Source of the DNA: Clostridia bacterium
GTDB lineage: Bacteria > Bacillota > Clostridia > Christensenellales > CAG-138
DNA: 39,491 nt
Direction of reading: 5' to 3'
Assembly: GCA_017395105.1 (NCBI GenBank)
Contig: JAFPWD010000046.1
Coordinates: forward strand, 1 to 39,491
Position numbers and translations under genes: made by a program. Below the pieces are notes generated by a model, which was not told the DNA's origin, ran no database searches, and saw only the letters and a list, made by a program, of their open reading frames with translations. Below are positions 25,101 through 34,126 of this stretch, in pieces (positions within the stretch are counted from its first letter, which is position 1; each line of letters opens with the position of its first letter).

Positions 25101-27191
25101 TCAGTTCTCGTCGGGGATAAGTCCCTTACGGGTAAGGTCGATCTTGCCGTCGGGCTTGATGTCGATAACGCGAACGAGTATCTCATCGCCGATGGAAACG
25201 ACGTCCTCAACCTTCTCAACGCGCTTGTTGGCGAGCTTACTGATATGCACAAGGCCCTTCTTGCCGGGCTTAAGCTCGACCTGTGCGCCGATGGGCAGGA
25301 TGTTTACGACCTTGCCGAGGATAACGTCGCCCACCTCGATATCGCGAACGATATTATCGATGATCTGCCTGGCTTTTTCAGCAGCAGCAGCATCGGTGCT
25401 GGCGATGAATACGCGGCCGTCGTCCTCGATGTCGATCTTAACGCCGGTTTCGGCGATGATGCCGTTGATGGTCTTGCCGCCGCTGCCGATGACCTCGCGG
25501 ATCTTATCGGGATGGATGCTGAACTGCATGATGCGCGGCGCAAAGGGCGAAAGCTCCTCGCGGGGCTCGCTGATGGCTTCCATCATCTTGTCGAGAATGT
25601 AGAGCCTGCCCTGACGCGCCTGCTCGAGCGCACGGGTGAGGATCTGCTCGTCGATACCCTTGATCTTGATATCCATCTGGATGGCGGTGATGCCGTCGGT
25701 GGTGCCGGCAACCTTGAAGTCCATATCGCCCATGAAGTCCTCAAGACCCTGGATATCGGTAAGGATGGCGATATTGCCGGTCTCGTCGTCCTTGATAAGA
25801 CCCATGGCGCAGCCCGCTACGGGCGCCTTGATCGGAACGCCCGCATCCATAAGGGCGAGGGTGCTGCCGCAGATGGAGGCCTGGGAGGTGGAGCCGTTTG
25901 AGGAAACTACCTCGGAAACGAGGCGGATAGCATAGGGAAATTCGGTTTCATCGGGGATAACGGGCAGAAGCGCACGCTCCGCGAGTGCGCCGTGGCCGAT
26001 CTCACGCCTGCCGGGGCTGCCGAGGCGCTTAACTTCGCCTGTGGAGTACGGCGGCATGTTGTAGTGGTGGATATAGCGCTTGAAAACCTCGTCGCCAATG
26101 CCGTCGATGGTCTGCCCGTCGCCAAGGGTGCCGAGCGCGGCGATGGTCATGACCTGAGTCTGACCGCGGGTGAAAACGGCGCTGCCGTGGGTGCGGGGCA
26201 GGATGCCGACCTCGCTCCAGATATGGCGAATGTCGGTATGCTTGCGGCCGTCGGGACGGATACCGCGATTGATGATCTTATCGCGGAGAATTTCCTTCAT
26301 CAGGTTGTAGAGGATGCCGTCGATATCCGCAGCGGAATCGGGGTATTCCTCGGCAAAATGCTCGATGGTCTCGGCCTTGACCTGCGCGGTGCGCTCCTCG
26401 CGCTCGTGGCGGTCGAAGGTGTCGAGCTGCCATTCAACCTTTTCGCGGGCGTAGGCGATGACCTTCTCCTTGAGCTCCTCATCGGGAGTGTGGATAACGG
26501 GGATGAGCTTCTCCTTGCCCACCTCGGCCTGGATCTCGCTTATCCACGCAACGATCTTCTTGATGTATTCATGACCGAGCAGGATCGCGTCGAGCATTTC
26601 CTTTTCGGTAACTTCATCGGCACCTGCCTCAACCATCATAACGGCATCCTTGGTGCCCGCAACGGTCAGAGCAAGGCGGCTCTTTGCGCGCTGCTCGGCA
26701 TCGGGGTTGATGATGTACTCGCCGTCCACATAGCCAACGGCAACCGCGCCGATGGGGCCCGCAAAGGGCGCTTCGCTGATGGAAAGCGCGATGGATGCGC
26801 CGTTCATGGCGAGAATGTCGGGCTGAATGTCGTTTTCAACGCTCATCGCGGTGGCAACCACCTGAACGTCGTTATAGAAGCCCTTGGGGAAGAGGGGACG
26901 GATGGGGCGGTCGATAAGGCGGCTGGTGAGGATCGCCTTTTCCGAGGGACGGCCTTCGCGCTTGATGAAGCCGCCGGGGATCTTGCCCGCCGCGTACATC
27001 TTTTCTTCGTAGTCGCAGCTGAGGGGGAGGAAATCCGCGCCGTCGCGCGCCTGCTTTGCAACGGTGGCGCACACGAGAAGCGCGGTGTAGCCGCAGCGGA
27101 TCAGGATCGAACCGCCCGCCTGCTCGGCGTACTTGCCCGTTTCAACGGTGATAGTGCGCCCCGCAAGCTCGAATGAGAAAGTCTTTTGCAT
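25101..27191 (-). CDS. pnp: Polynucleotide phosphorylase
   Basis: A 696-residue 3'-5' phosphorolytic exoribonuclease and degradosome component; length and domain order are standard. There are two RNase PH-like domains separated by an all-alpha linker (about 1-210 and 310-540, with [17 protein letters not shown] and the acidic catalytic segment [10 protein letters not shown]). A KH domain lies at about 555-615 ([20 protein letters not shown]), and a C-terminal S1 domain at about 620-690 ([28 protein letters not shown]). The start at 27191 has AAAGGATAAAAATATA upstream. It lies downstream of rpsO in the classic order, but 347 bp with a dispersed repeat and a terminator hairpin now separate the two genes. 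Confidence 0.98.
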   Translation of the reverse strand: MQKTFSFELAGRTITVETGKYAEQAGGSILIRCGYTALLVCATVAKQARDGADFLPLSCDYEEKMYAAGKIPGGFIKREGRPSEKAILTSRLIDRPIRPLFPKGFYNDVQVVATAMSVENDIQPDILAMNGASIALSISEAPFAGPIGAVAVGYVDGEYIINPDAEQRAKSRLALTVAGTKDAVMMVEAGADEVTEKEMLDAILLGHEYIKKIVAWISEIQAEVGKEKLIPVIHTPDEELKEKVIAYAREKVEWQLDTFDRHEREERTAQVKAETIEHFAEEYPDSAADIDGILYNLMKEILRDKIINRGIRPDGRKHTDIRHIWSEVGILPRTHGSAVFTRGQTQVMTIAALGTLGDGQTIDGIGDEVFKRYIHHYNMPPYSTGEVKRLGSPGRREIGHGALAERALLPVIPDETEFPYAIRLVSEVVSSNGSTSQASICGSTLALMDAGVPIKAPVAGCAMGLIKDDETGNIAILTDIQGLEDFMGDMDFKVAGTTDGITAIQMDIKIKGIDEQILTRALEQARQGRLYILDKMMEAISEPREELSPFAPRIMQFSIHPDKIREVIGSGGKTINGIIAETGVKIDIEDDGRVFIASTDAAAAEKARQIIDNIVRDIEVGDVILGKVVNILPIGAQVELKPGKKGLVHISKLANKRVEKVEDVVSIGDEILVRVIDIKPDGKIDLTRKGLIPDEN

Positions 27192-27239
27192 TATATTTTT
27201 ATCCTTTCGATTACTTCCGAATAGTAGTGAGATCAGTTC

Positions 27240-27332
27240 AAATCCCTTATGGGATTTGTGCAGGTGTCCACCTCATCCGTCTTCGCGGCGCTTTGCGCCG
27301 CCTCAGCCACCTTCCCCTCAAGGGGAAGGCTT
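27240..27332 (+). repeat. Dispersed repeat, copy C, in the rpsO-pnp gap
   Basis: AAATCCC-ttat-GGGATTT (27240-27257), then GTGCAGGTG, TCCACCTCATCCGTCTTCGC and the palindromic CTTCCCCTCAAGGGGAAGG ending at about 27330. It matches copy B (1950-2015) nearly throughout and copy A (1786-1864) in reverse orientation. It lies about 50 bp upstream of the pnp start. The rest of the 347 bp gap (27333-27490) shows no coding signal. Confidence 0.8.
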
Positions 27333-27489
27333 GAAAAGCCGGCCGAAGTGTTTTTCTTTGGAGCCTCTCCGGCAAGGCGTGGGAACAGATTAGGCCGTTC
27401 TGCCGCTCTTTTGCTGTTAAGCGGCTCAAATGAACGGAAAAATCCGCTCCCGAAAACCAAACCGATGGGGATGGGGGATATTTCACCTT

Positions 27490-27523
27490 TTAAAAGAAAG
27501 GCGGGCACTCCAATCCCGCCTTT
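27490..27523 (-). terminator. rpsO terminator
   Basis: Minus-strand AAAGGCGGG (27523-27515)/CCCGCCTTT (27505-27497) followed by CTTTTAAAAGG, 16 bp after the rpsO stop. Confidence 0.8.
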
Positions 27524-27538
27524 CGATTTTGGGTAAAA

Positions 27539-27802
27539 TTACTTTCTGATGCCGAGGGAAGCGATGATCGCCCTGTAACGCTCGATGTCAACTTCCTTGA
27601 GGTAGTTCAAAAGACCGCGGCGCTTACCGACCATCTTCAGAAGACCGCGACGGGAGTGGTTGTCCTTCTGATGAGTCTTGAGGTGCTCGGTGAGGTGCGC
27701 GATGCGTGCGCTGAGAAGCGCGATCTGAACCTCGGGGGAACCGGTGTCGCCCTCGTGGAGAGCGTACTTTTCAATGATTTCATTCTTGAATTCTTTTTCC
27801 AT
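27539..27802 (-). CDS. rpsO: 30S ribosomal protein S15
   Basis: 87 residues, the usual size for S15, which binds the central domain of 16S rRNA. Characteristic segments are [38 protein letters not shown] and [10 protein letters not shown]. The start at 27802 has GGAGG ten bases upstream; an open extension to 27931 is leader sequence. The transcript starts from TTTACA-17-TAAAAT (27938-27966), giving a 120-130 nt leader. S15 represses its own translation through leader structures in many bacteria, and the GCCCGAAAAGGGC hairpin in this leader could take part (inference). Confidence 0.97.
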   Translation of the reverse strand: MEKEFKNEIIEKYALHEGDTGSPEVQIALLSARIAHLTEHLKTHQKDNHSRRGLLKMVGKRRGLLNYLKEVDIERYRAIIASLGIRK

Positions 27803-27937
27803 TTTGAAAAAACCTCCATTATTTGAATTCCCGAATCTCTGCGTAAGCGCCGGAGTTCTCGCAAAACGAAGGGATCGGAGCGCCCTTTTCGGGCGGAAGT
27901 ATCTGCCGATAAAGCTATCCGCATAATACAACGCCTT

Positions 27938-27966
27938 ATTTTAGCACAGTAAAGCGCCGTTGTAAA
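27938..27966 (-). promoter_or_regulatory. SigA-type promoter for rpsO
   Basis: Minus-strand TTTACA (27966-27961), 17 bp, TAAAAT (27943-27938). The leader runs about 130 nt to the start. Confidence 0.7.
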
Positions 27967-28027
27967 GTGTTTTTCAAGAATATAGAACGGGTTTTATGCT
28001 TGACGTTAAATATATTTACTGCAACAA

Positions 28028-28057
28028 TTGGTGTCCATGAGCATTTGATGATATAAT
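28028..28057 (+). promoter_or_regulatory. Possible promoter for the 28095 gene
   Basis: TATAAT at 28052-28057 with a weak -35 (TTGGTG, 28028-28033) at an 18 bp spacing. Confidence 0.45.
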
Positions 28058-28094
28058 TAAACCTATCTTTTGGAAAGTAAGATGGGTATTCTGC

Positions 28095-28574
28095 GTGGCT
28101 GAAAACATTTCATTCAGACTAATCAAAAAAATTGATTTGCACAGGGATGATTCTATTCTGTTCGGAGCATCTGAGATGTGGAACGATGCTAATTCTGATT
28201 TTTCATGCGTAGAAGTGCCGGATGAATTTCTATACAGATTCTTTCCCGAAACCGCTACTATAAAAACATTTGCCTGCTCACTCGCGATGCCGCTTCAAGG
28301 TATCGACCACTGCGGCGTAACGCTTATACCGCCGGAGTCGGCTGAGGAGCTTTTGAACGCGATCATTTCAAGAAAAAATAACCCGAGTTCGCTTGAAACT
28401 GAGGAGATAATATGTCTGCTTCAAGATACCGCGCTAAAAAATGCCGCACATGAACTTGCCACAGAGATAAAAGCGGTGCAGAGCATTCCGCTTGAGTACA
28501 GTACGGATGAGCTTGAAGCCATGCTTGGAAAATCGGTGCAGGAAAAACTCTTCGTTATCTGCTTTGGTTTATAG
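28095..28574 (+). CDS. Hypothetical soluble protein
   Basis: 159 residues, mixed alpha/beta, no signal peptide or membrane segment and no recognised domain. Notable parts are FRLIKKIDLHRDDSILFGAS, DHCGVTLIPPESAEELLNAI and a C-terminal helical region (NAAHELATEIKAV) ending EKLFVICFGL. It starts with GTG at 28095 and the ribosome binding site is poor, so the true start may differ. It is followed after 29 bp by a lipoprotein gene and may share its transcript. Confidence 0.55.
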   Translation: MAENISFRLIKKIDLHRDDSILFGASEMWNDANSDFSCVEVPDEFLYRFFPETATIKTFACSLAMPLQGIDHCGVTLIPPESAEELLNAIISRKNNPSSLETEEIICLLQDTALKNAAHELATEIKAVQSIPLEYSTDELEAMLGKSVQEKLFVICFGL

Positions 28575-28603
28575 GGCTATTAAAAATCTTGAGAGGACAA
28601 CCG

Positions 28604-29008
28604 ATGAAAAGACTCGCCTCAATAATACTCGCCCTTCTTACCGCCATTATGCTTTTTTCCGGCTGCGCGGGCGGCGGGGAAAAGCGCATAGGAGATATAG
28701 TCGATTTTCCAGACGAGCGGCCAGTTTCGCTCACAGCTTACAGCGACGATCCAACGGTTGGCTCCAAGGAAACGATCGATGCCGAAGTGATAAAAAAGAT
28801 AGTGGAATTATATAAAAACAGGAGCTATGTGCGCACCGATACCCCCGCACCGGGCTCCAATGCGGCGGTCGAATTCAAATACGGGGACGGCGCGATGCTC
28901 AAGCTTTCCGTGAACGCGATAACGGGCAAGGACGGAAAAATCTATGCTCCGAGCTCACCGGCAGACGGGCTTGCCGCGTTCATAGAGAAACTGATAAAGG
29001 CAAGCTGA
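28604..29008 (+). CDS. Small lipoprotein, unknown function
   Basis: 134 residues. A basic start and hydrophobic core end in LFSGC, a good lipobox with Cys21 as the lipidation site. The exported part of about 110 residues includes VSLTAYSDDPTVGSKETI, a helix (DAEVIKKIVELYKN) and strand-rich VEFKYGDGAMLKLSVNA. No family is recognised. The start at 28604 has GAGAGGAC upstream; the frame is open from 28589 but without a ribosome site. A strong terminator follows at 29040. Confidence 0.75.
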   Translation: MKRLASIILALLTAIMLFSGCAGGGEKRIGDIVDFPDERPVSLTAYSDDPTVGSKETIDAEVIKKIVELYKNRSYVRTDTPAPGSNAAVEFKYGDGAMLKLSVNAITGKDGKIYAPSSPADGLAAFIEKLIKAS

Positions 29009-29039
29009 AACGAAACACAAGGAACAAACAAGGCTTTTC

Positions 29040-29078
29040 GACCATCCCGCAATTTTGTCACGGGATGGTCTTTATTTT
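29040..29078 (+). terminator. Rho-independent terminator
   Basis: GACCATCCCG (29040-29049) pairs with CGGGATGGTC (29061-29070), followed by TTTATTTT. Confidence 0.9.
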
Positions 29079-29138
29079 GCCCTTGCGTTTTTCGCCGTTT
29101 ATGATAAAATACAGCGTGAAAGCAAAAGGAGTGTATGT

Positions 29139-29933
29139 ATGAACGAAAATAATATGATCTTGAATCAAGATTTGGACAGCATGGAGAAAAAAGCCATTGC
29201 CGTGCTTGCGCCCCTCGGCGCGCTGACCATAGATATGCAGGAGGCGATAAGGCGCGGAAACGCGGAGCTGATCTTCACGGATGAACGCGCCGTTTTCCTT
29301 CGCCACAGCTGCGGCGTGTTCATGCTTTGGTGTGCGGACGTTCCCTCGGGCGAGCGCGCGCTTGACGAGCAAAGAAAACGCCTTGCGCAAGGTGCGGAGG
29401 ACGAATACCTCGGAATGTTTCTTTGCGTTGCGCATGGCGAGGCGGCGAAGCAGGCCGTTTTAGGCAAAACAAAGCTCGTCACAGAAACCCCGTGCATTCA
29501 GTTCTGCCGGCTTTCAAAGGAAAAGCTGCCGATGAAGAATATCGGCAGGATACGGCAGCTCGATATGGGCGATCTTGAAGTGGTGAACGCGCATTACGAT
29601 ATGGGCGAAGGTCACAACGAGCGCGCGATAAGCGCGGGGCTTGTGTACGGCTTGGAAATTGACGGAAAGCTCGCGGGCTTTATCGGAATGCACCCCGAGG
29701 GCAGCGTTGGAATGCTCGAGGTGTTCCCCGAATACAGGCGAATGGGGCTCGGCACCGAACTTGAAAGCTTTATGCACAACCTGCATATCGAAAGGGGATG
29801 GATACCCTACGGCCACGTTTACACCGATAATGCCGCATCGCTTGAGATGCAGGCAAAATTCGGCCTTGAAAGATCGGACGACTTTATTTGGTGGACTTTT
29901 CCGCCCGAGGACGAGTCGGAAGCGGATAAATAA
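29139..29933 (+). CDS. GNAT-family (FR47-like) N-acetyltransferase
   Basis: 264 residues in two parts. The N-terminal half (about 1-130) of unknown role has FLRHSCGVFMLWCADV and a Cys-rich CIQFCRL. The C-terminal GNAT domain (about 135-255) has GLEIDGKLAGFIGMHPEGSV, the acetyl-CoA loop VFPEYRRMGLGTELE (R-R-M-G-L-G) and VYTDNAASLEMQAKFGLE. The acceptor is unknown. The start at 29139 has AAAGGAGTGTATGT upstream; an open frame back to 29055 lies in terminator sequence. The LURP-one-like gene follows after 31 bp and is probably in the same transcript. Confidence 0.88.
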   Translation: MNENNMILNQDLDSMEKKAIAVLAPLGALTIDMQEAIRRGNAELIFTDERAVFLRHSCGVFMLWCADVPSGERALDEQRKRLAQGAEDEYLGMFLCVAHGEAAKQAVLGKTKLVTETPCIQFCRLSKEKLPMKNIGRIRQLDMGDLEVVNAHYDMGEGHNERAISAGLVYGLEIDGKLAGFIGMHPEGSVGMLEVFPEYRRMGLGTELESFMHNLHIERGWIPYGHVYTDNAASLEMQAKFGLERSDDFIWWTFPPEDESEADK

Positions 29934-29964
29934 ATCATAAAGAAAAACCTTTAAGGAGGCAGAT

Positions 29965-30564
29965 ATGGGAGTATTTTCAAAATATCACAGGTTTCGCGAG
30001 GCGGGTCAGGATGCAAATGTGAACAACCTTGAGCGCTACGGCGAGCCCGCAAAATCGCTCTTCACCTCGACCAAGGTCTTCACCCTGCATCATCGTATCA
30101 CCATCACCGACGAGAATGAAAACGAGGTCTACACCGCGCAAACGAAATTCCCCTCCCTGCACGATCGAACCGATATTTTCGATGCTCATGGCAAGCATAT
30201 TGCGCATATCTCGAAAAAGTTTTGGTCGCTGCACGAGCGCCGTTTTGTGAAAATGGACGACGGGATACAGTTTCAGCTTTCAAATGAGATTTGGCATATT
30301 GTGAAGGATATCACCAATATCGAGGGGCTGGATTGGCAGCTCCGCGGCAACGTGATAGGGCTGAATTTCGAGCTTTGCGATAACGACGGCTCGATCATCG
30401 CCGTGATCGGCCAGAAAATGTTCTCGCTGCACGATAAATACTGCATCGACATCTACCGCCCCGAGTGCGAGCCCTATGTAGTTGCGATACTTGTTGCGCT
30501 GCAGCACATGATGAGGGACAGGCAGAACTCTTCGTCCGCTTCGTTCTCCTCGAGCAGCGACTGA
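29965..30564 (+). CDS. LURP-one-related (YxjI/DUF567-type) protein
   Basis: 199 residues with the beta-strand pattern of the LURP-one-related/YxjI family, a Tubby-like fold: VFTLHHRITITDENENEVYT, a middle KFWSLHERRFVKMDDG and the last-third motif GQKMFSLHDKYCIDIY. The three SLH(D/E) elements repeat the same strand-turn unit. No enzymatic activity is established for the family; membrane-lipid or stress roles are only suggested by the fold. There is a Ser-rich tail (SSSASFSSSS). AAGGAGG lies seven bases before the start. It is followed by a hairpin and the zinc-ribbon gene. Confidence 0.85.
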   Translation: MGVFSKYHRFREAGQDANVNNLERYGEPAKSLFTSTKVFTLHHRITITDENENEVYTAQTKFPSLHDRTDIFDAHGKHIAHISKKFWSLHERRFVKMDDGIQFQLSNEIWHIVKDITNIEGLDWQLRGNVIGLNFELCDNDGSIIAVIGQKMFSLHDKYCIDIYRPECEPYVVAILVALQHMMRDRQNSSSASFSSSSD

Positions 30565-30596
30565 TAAGCGAAGGAAGAATCGAAAAACAGCAAAAA

Positions 30597-30622
30597 AGCG
30601 CCGGGCGGCATCGTTCGGCGCT
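30597..30622 (+). other. Intergenic hairpin between the LURP-one-like and zinc-ribbon genes
   Basis: AGCGCCG (30597-30603)/CGGCGCT (30616-30622) with only GTTTGG after it, 15 bp before the next start. It is more likely an mRNA-processing or partial-termination hairpin than a strong terminator. Confidence 0.4.
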
Positions 30623-30636
30623 GTTTGGAAGGAAAA

Positions 30637-31575
30637 ATGGCAAAGATAGAACTTATTTCGCTTGAATGTCCGTCCTGCGGCGGCACGATGCAATATGAAA
30701 AGGGGCAGCAGAAGGCGGAATGCCCGTATTGCGGCAAGGCGGTCATAGTGAGCGAGGAGCAGAAGCCGCAGGCGCATTATGCGCAGCCCCAACCGGCGCA
30801 GCAGCCGAAGAAAAGCCGCAGATCGGTGATGGGAACGCTTTCCACGATCGGCGCGATCATACTCGCTGTGCTCGCCGCGATCGGCATAAAAAGAATGAAC
30901 GAGGTCACCGCCGATCCGTTTGAATTTGTGCGCATGGAATTCTCGGGCATAAGCGGCAGCGGCATGGCGCGGCTCGTGAATTCAAGCGAGGGCGAGCTGA
31001 AAAACATTCGCTTTTCACTCGATCGTCCGCGCGGGCTTTCAAACGGCGAAAGCGTTTTTGTAACTGCGGAAAAGCTCGGCGGCTACCATTGGACGCAGAG
31101 CAGAAAAGGCTTCACGGTTTCGGGGCTTGATGAAGCGCTCTCTTCGCTTTCTGGGCTGAATGACGATGTGTTCGCGCAGTTTTATGAAGCATCGGGAATT
31201 CAGCTTGAAAAGGCGTGGAAGGGCGTGGGCAGCGGAGGCGTACCCGTGGAATGGAGCGCGGAAAAGCATAAGCTCTATCTGCTCGTTTCGGACGGCAGCG
31301 CCAGAAATGATAATCTGCTTTACGATACCTATAAAACCACCGTGCGCTTTCCAAACGGAGAGGAAAGGGAGTTTTATCAGGCGGTGTGCTATAAAAACGT
31401 TCTTAAAAAAGCGGACGGCTCGATAAGCGCCGATTATTCCTCGGCGAGCATGGAGAACTGGCAGCTCGGTTATAACCTCGGTTTCGCCCCCTCCGATGCC
31501 TTCTACGGCTGGGAGAGCCTTCGCGAGATGGAGCTTGAATTCGAGGGAATGCAGGGGTATAGGATAGCCGATTAA
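30637..31575 (+). CDS. Zinc-ribbon, single-TM protein with extracytoplasmic domain
   Basis: 312 residues. An N-terminal zinc ribbon has C11-x2-C14 and C29-x2-C32 (CPSCGG, CPYCGK). A polar Gln/Pro/Lys linker (42-63), one membrane helix (66-84) and a large C-terminal domain of about 220 residues follow. Parts of the latter read like a beta sandwich (LKNIRFSLDRPRGLSNGESV, GFTVSGLDEALSSLSGLNDD, KTTVRFPNGEEREFYQAVCY). Such zinc-ribbon/TM/exported-domain proteins are common and uncharacterised in Clostridia. The ribosome site GGAAGGAAAA precedes the start at 30637. A terminator follows at 31596. Confidence 0.8.
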   Translation: MAKIELISLECPSCGGTMQYEKGQQKAECPYCGKAVIVSEEQKPQAHYAQPQPAQQPKKSRRSVMGTLSTIGAIILAVLAAIGIKRMNEVTADPFEFVRMEFSGISGSGMARLVNSSEGELKNIRFSLDRPRGLSNGESVFVTAEKLGGYHWTQSRKGFTVSGLDEALSSLSGLNDDVFAQFYEASGIQLEKAWKGVGSGGVPVEWSAEKHKLYLLVSDGSARNDNLLYDTYKTTVRFPNGEEREFYQAVCYKNVLKKADGSISADYSSASMENWQLGYNLGFAPSDAFYGWESLREMELEFEGMQGYRIAD

Positions 31576-31595
31576 AACTATAACGCAAAACGCAA

Positions 31596-31628
31596 AAACC
31601 GCTTCGGGATACGGAGCGGTTTATTATT
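31596..31628 (+). terminator. Terminator after the zinc-ribbon gene
   Basis: AAACCGCT (31596-31603)/AGCGGTTT (31615-31622) followed by ATTATT. The A-rich 5' side might also help end the converging PHP transcript. Confidence 0.75.
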
Positions 31629-31661
31629 GGAAATACAGTCTCTTCGGATGATAAAACAGCA

Positions 31662-32363
31662 TTACAGCTCGATATTTACCACCTTATCGAGCACGCCCGC
31701 TTCACGGCAGGCATTGAGCGCAAGCTCGAAATCGCCCACGCGATCCGCAGAATGTGCATCGCTGCCGATGATAAGCCCCGCGCCTGATTTAGCTATGGTT
31801 TGAAGCTGCTCCTTTGAAAGCGTTACCCTTGCGGAATTCACCTCAAGCAGTATCCCGAGCTGGCGTGCGCACTCAGCCATATAGGGGATATCCACCGCAA
31901 GATAAAGATTTGGGTGCGAGATGATGTCCGCCTTGCCCGCTTCCGCCGCCGCCATGATGCACTCGGCGTTGCGCCTCGGGGTGCTCTTGCCGCCGAAGCT
32001 CTCCGAAAGGATATGAAAGCCGAAGCGGTTATGCGGGAAGATGCCCTTGTGGAAGCCGAGGATAATTACGTCGTATTCGCTCCTGTCCTTAGGAATATCG
32101 CTCTTTCCAAAGCCCGTTATATTGCATTCAAGCCCGGTTTTGACCTCGATCTTCCCTTCAAATTCCTTTTTAAGCGAACGAAGCTCCGCTTTGAGCCTTT
32201 CAAGCTTTTTTCCGCGAACGCCGAAATAGATATTGCCGCCCGCGTGCTCGCTTACGGCGATCTTCTTTATGCCAAGCTCGAGCGCACGAAGCACGTTTTC
32301 GCGCGGCGTGCCCGTGCCGTGACTGTATTTGGTGTGGGTATGCAAATCGCTGATTATCCTCAA
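31662..32363 (-). CDS. PHP-domain metal-dependent phosphoesterase
   Basis: 233 residues forming a single PHP (polymerase and histidinol phosphatase) domain with its metal ligands in order: DLHTHTKYSHGTGT (Asp6, His8, His10, His15), SEHA, GLECN, ISHP, NSAR and the C-terminal GSDAHS. This favours the YcdX/histidinol-phosphatase-like branch. The exact substrate cannot be told, and no histidine genes are near. The start at 32363 is an ATG directly after GAGGTCGGTC. The minus-strand promoter TTGTCG-17-TATAAT lies at 32438-32466, and the 70 nt leader contains a GC-rich hairpin (32401-32431). Confidence 0.9.
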   Translation of the reverse strand: MRIISDLHTHTKYSHGTGTPRENVLRALELGIKKIAVSEHAGGNIYFGVRGKKLERLKAELRSLKKEFEGKIEVKTGLECNITGFGKSDIPKDRSEYDVIILGFHKGIFPHNRFGFHILSESFGGKSTPRRNAECIMAAAEAGKADIISHPNLYLAVDIPYMAECARQLGILLEVNSARVTLSKEQLQTIAKSGAGLIIGSDAHSADRVGDFELALNACREAGVLDKVVNIEL

Positions 32364-32400
32364 TGACCGACCTCCGAGCTTTGCGCTTTGGCGAATATAG

Positions 32401-32466
32401 AGCGGCGAACGCCCGAAAGGGGAGCGCCGCTGTTTACATTATACAGCATTCGGTCGGTCACGACAA
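32401..32466 (-). promoter_or_regulatory. Promoter and leader hairpin of the PHP gene
   Basis: Minus-strand TTGTCG (32466-32461), 17 bp, TATAAT (32443-32438). The leader then forms AGCGGCG/CGCCGCT (32401-32431) with an inner CCC/GGG. The remaining sequence to 32600 has no gene. This and the terminator at 32601 account for the 305 bp gap 32364-32668. Confidence 0.6.
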
Positions 32467-32600
32467 GATTAACCTCGTTTTCACCCGCCATGCCATCGCC
32501 GACATCGAGGATGGTCAAACCGAAGCCGCCCTCGACGGCGAGATCGTGGACAATTCCGAAAAATAGGCTTTATCCAAACGAAATCAAAAAAACGCAATGA

Positions 32601-32643
32601 AAAGGGGCTGCTGAAAGCAATCATCCCGCTTTGCGGCAGCCCC
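32601..32643 (-). terminator. Terminator of the second sigma/anti-sigma unit
   Basis: Minus-strand GGGGCTGC (32643-32636)/GCAGCCCC (32611-32604) followed by TTTTC. A smaller GCGG/CCGC pairing lies inside the loop. Confidence 0.75.
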
Positions 32644-32668
32644 CTAAAACAATCGCGTGTACCGCTTT

Positions 32669-34126
32669 TCAATCGTTTATAAGGCACAGGAAGCCGACGA
32701 ACCATTCTTCCGCGTTCTTTACGAGCAGAACGATCTGCTCGGTTTCGCCTGTTTCATCGGCAAAAGCGCCGGTTTCGTCGTAAACGCTCATATCGAGCTT
32801 CACTCTGTAAGCCGATCGAGCACCGTCAATTCCGACATACTTTTCAAGCGACTTAGCGAAAACCATATCGTCCGTCAGCTCATACGGGTGCATTTGCTTA
32901 ACGGTTACCGAGGAAATATTGCGAACTCCCACTCTGCTGCCCTCCGCAAGCGCGGCAATGGCTTCGTAGCCCGCGCGTTCCTCCGGCGCTATAAGCTTTG
33001 CAAGATCGTCAAAGCGTTCTTCATCAATGCACCTGAAGAAGTCGATAACAAGCTCTTCTTTTTCATCGGCAGCAATATGCCAGGTTTGCGGCGTTTCCGT
33101 GGGCTCGGGCGCGTCATCGCGATTTACGGCAGGCGTGATGATATAGGCGAATTCGGGCGAAGCGGGGAAGTTCAAAAGCTGATCGCGGGTGAGCAGGCAG
33201 CGAAGCCTCATATTGGGGTAAATTCTGCACTCAGGTTCGATATAAACGGAGCTTAACGACGAGTCAAGCGGGTGCCCGTAAGCTTTGTATTCCTCCACGA
33301 TAAGTCCGAGGCTTTTGAGCCGCTGCACCTCGGCTTCATTCCTTGCTTGAGATAGTTTGCTGTAATATTTGCGCTCCGCCTTGCCGTAATCGTACAAAAA
33401 CTGCTCTTGGCCGGTGCTTGTAAGATGATTGCGGAACGCCGATGAGAACACAGAATCTTTAACATCGCGCGTAGGATAACCGCTGTGGAATGAGCTTAGA
33501 GAAGGATGATACCGTGCAAGGAATTCATCGTAGCGATCGGCATTTTCCTGAACAAATTGCTCGTAAAGCTCATTGTAGCGCATTACCGCGGGATCGTTTT
33601 GAAACTCGGCATAGAGCCCATCGCTTTCCTCGGAGTGCTTATCCGAAAGATAAGAGTAAAGAAAATAGCCCTGTATGTCGATATCCACGGCGAAAATGCA
33701 GTTTTGATACTGCTCATCCGCAAGCAGCTCGGTTAGGCCGCCGTAAAGGGTAACGGTCCCGGGCTTATGCACCATGTCATCTATGCCGCAAGCATCGCCG
33801 CTGCCGTAGATTATGCGCATATTGCTTATATCGGGCGTTGGAACGGGGGTGAAGCTTGCATCCGGCGTGGTCTGCGCGGTTTTCGTAGCCTCGGGGGAGG
33901 CGGTGACCTTTGACACCTGTCCGCGCTCGGTCATGGGCTTAATAAGCAGAATCGCGGCGGCGGCGAAGATCAGCGTGAAGCAGGCGGCTGCCGCCCAGGT
34001 CGAAGCGGGGCTTCTGCGCTTTTCAAAGGTGTGGTTCGCGGCCTCGCTCAAAATGCGCGAGTCGATGGAGCCGCGAACCATTTCGGCGTATTCCGTCTTA
34101 TTCATGGTTTTATTATCCGTTTTCAT
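32669..34126 (-). CDS. Anti-sigma-type membrane protein A with NTF2-like C-terminal region
   Basis: 485 residues. The cytoplasmic N-terminus (1-43) and membrane helix (44-63, TWAAAACFTLIFAAAAILLI) align without gaps to anti-sigma protein B at 34864-37236 over the first 65 residues or so (SRILSEA, FEKR, STW.AAACF, AAAAILLIKP). A Thr/Pro/Ala linker (70-98) leads to an external region of about 390 residues with no similarity to B. One helical segment (DADRYDEFLARYHPSLSSF region) precedes a C-terminal domain at about 365-485 (ELVIDFFRCIDEERFDDLAK ... VLLVKNAEEWFVGFLCL) that reads like an NTF2/SnoaL-type fold. The start overlaps the sigma stop as ATGA. Role inferred: holds the partner sigma factor until an external signal is sensed. 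Confidence 0.8.
   Translation of the reverse strand: MKTDNKTMNKTEYAEMVRGSIDSRILSEAANHTFEKRRSPASTWAAAACFTLIFAAAAILLIKPMTERGQVSKVTASPEATKTAQTTPDASFTPVPTPDISNMRIIYGSGDACGIDDMVHKPGTVTLYGGLTELLADEQYQNCIFAVDIDIQGYFLYSYLSDKHSEESDGLYAEFQNDPAVMRYNELYEQFVQENADRYDEFLARYHPSLSSFHSGYPTRDVKDSVFSSAFRNHLTSTGQEQFLYDYGKAERKYYSKLSQARNEAEVQRLKSLGLIVEEYKAYGHPLDSSLSSVYIEPECRIYPNMRLRCLLTRDQLLNFPASPEFAYIITPAVNRDDAPEPTETPQTWHIAADEKEELVIDFFRCIDEERFDDLAKLIAPEERAGYEAIAALAEGSRVGVRNISSVTVKQMHPYELTDDMVFAKSLEKYVGIDGARSAYRVKLDMSVYDETGAFADETGETEQIVLLVKNAEEWFVGFLCLIND

Noticed and set aside
27249-27536. Open frames of 80-95 codons in the rpsO-pnp gap
   Set aside because: They are made of the dispersed repeat and its surroundings, with no ribosome site and no protein-like sequence.
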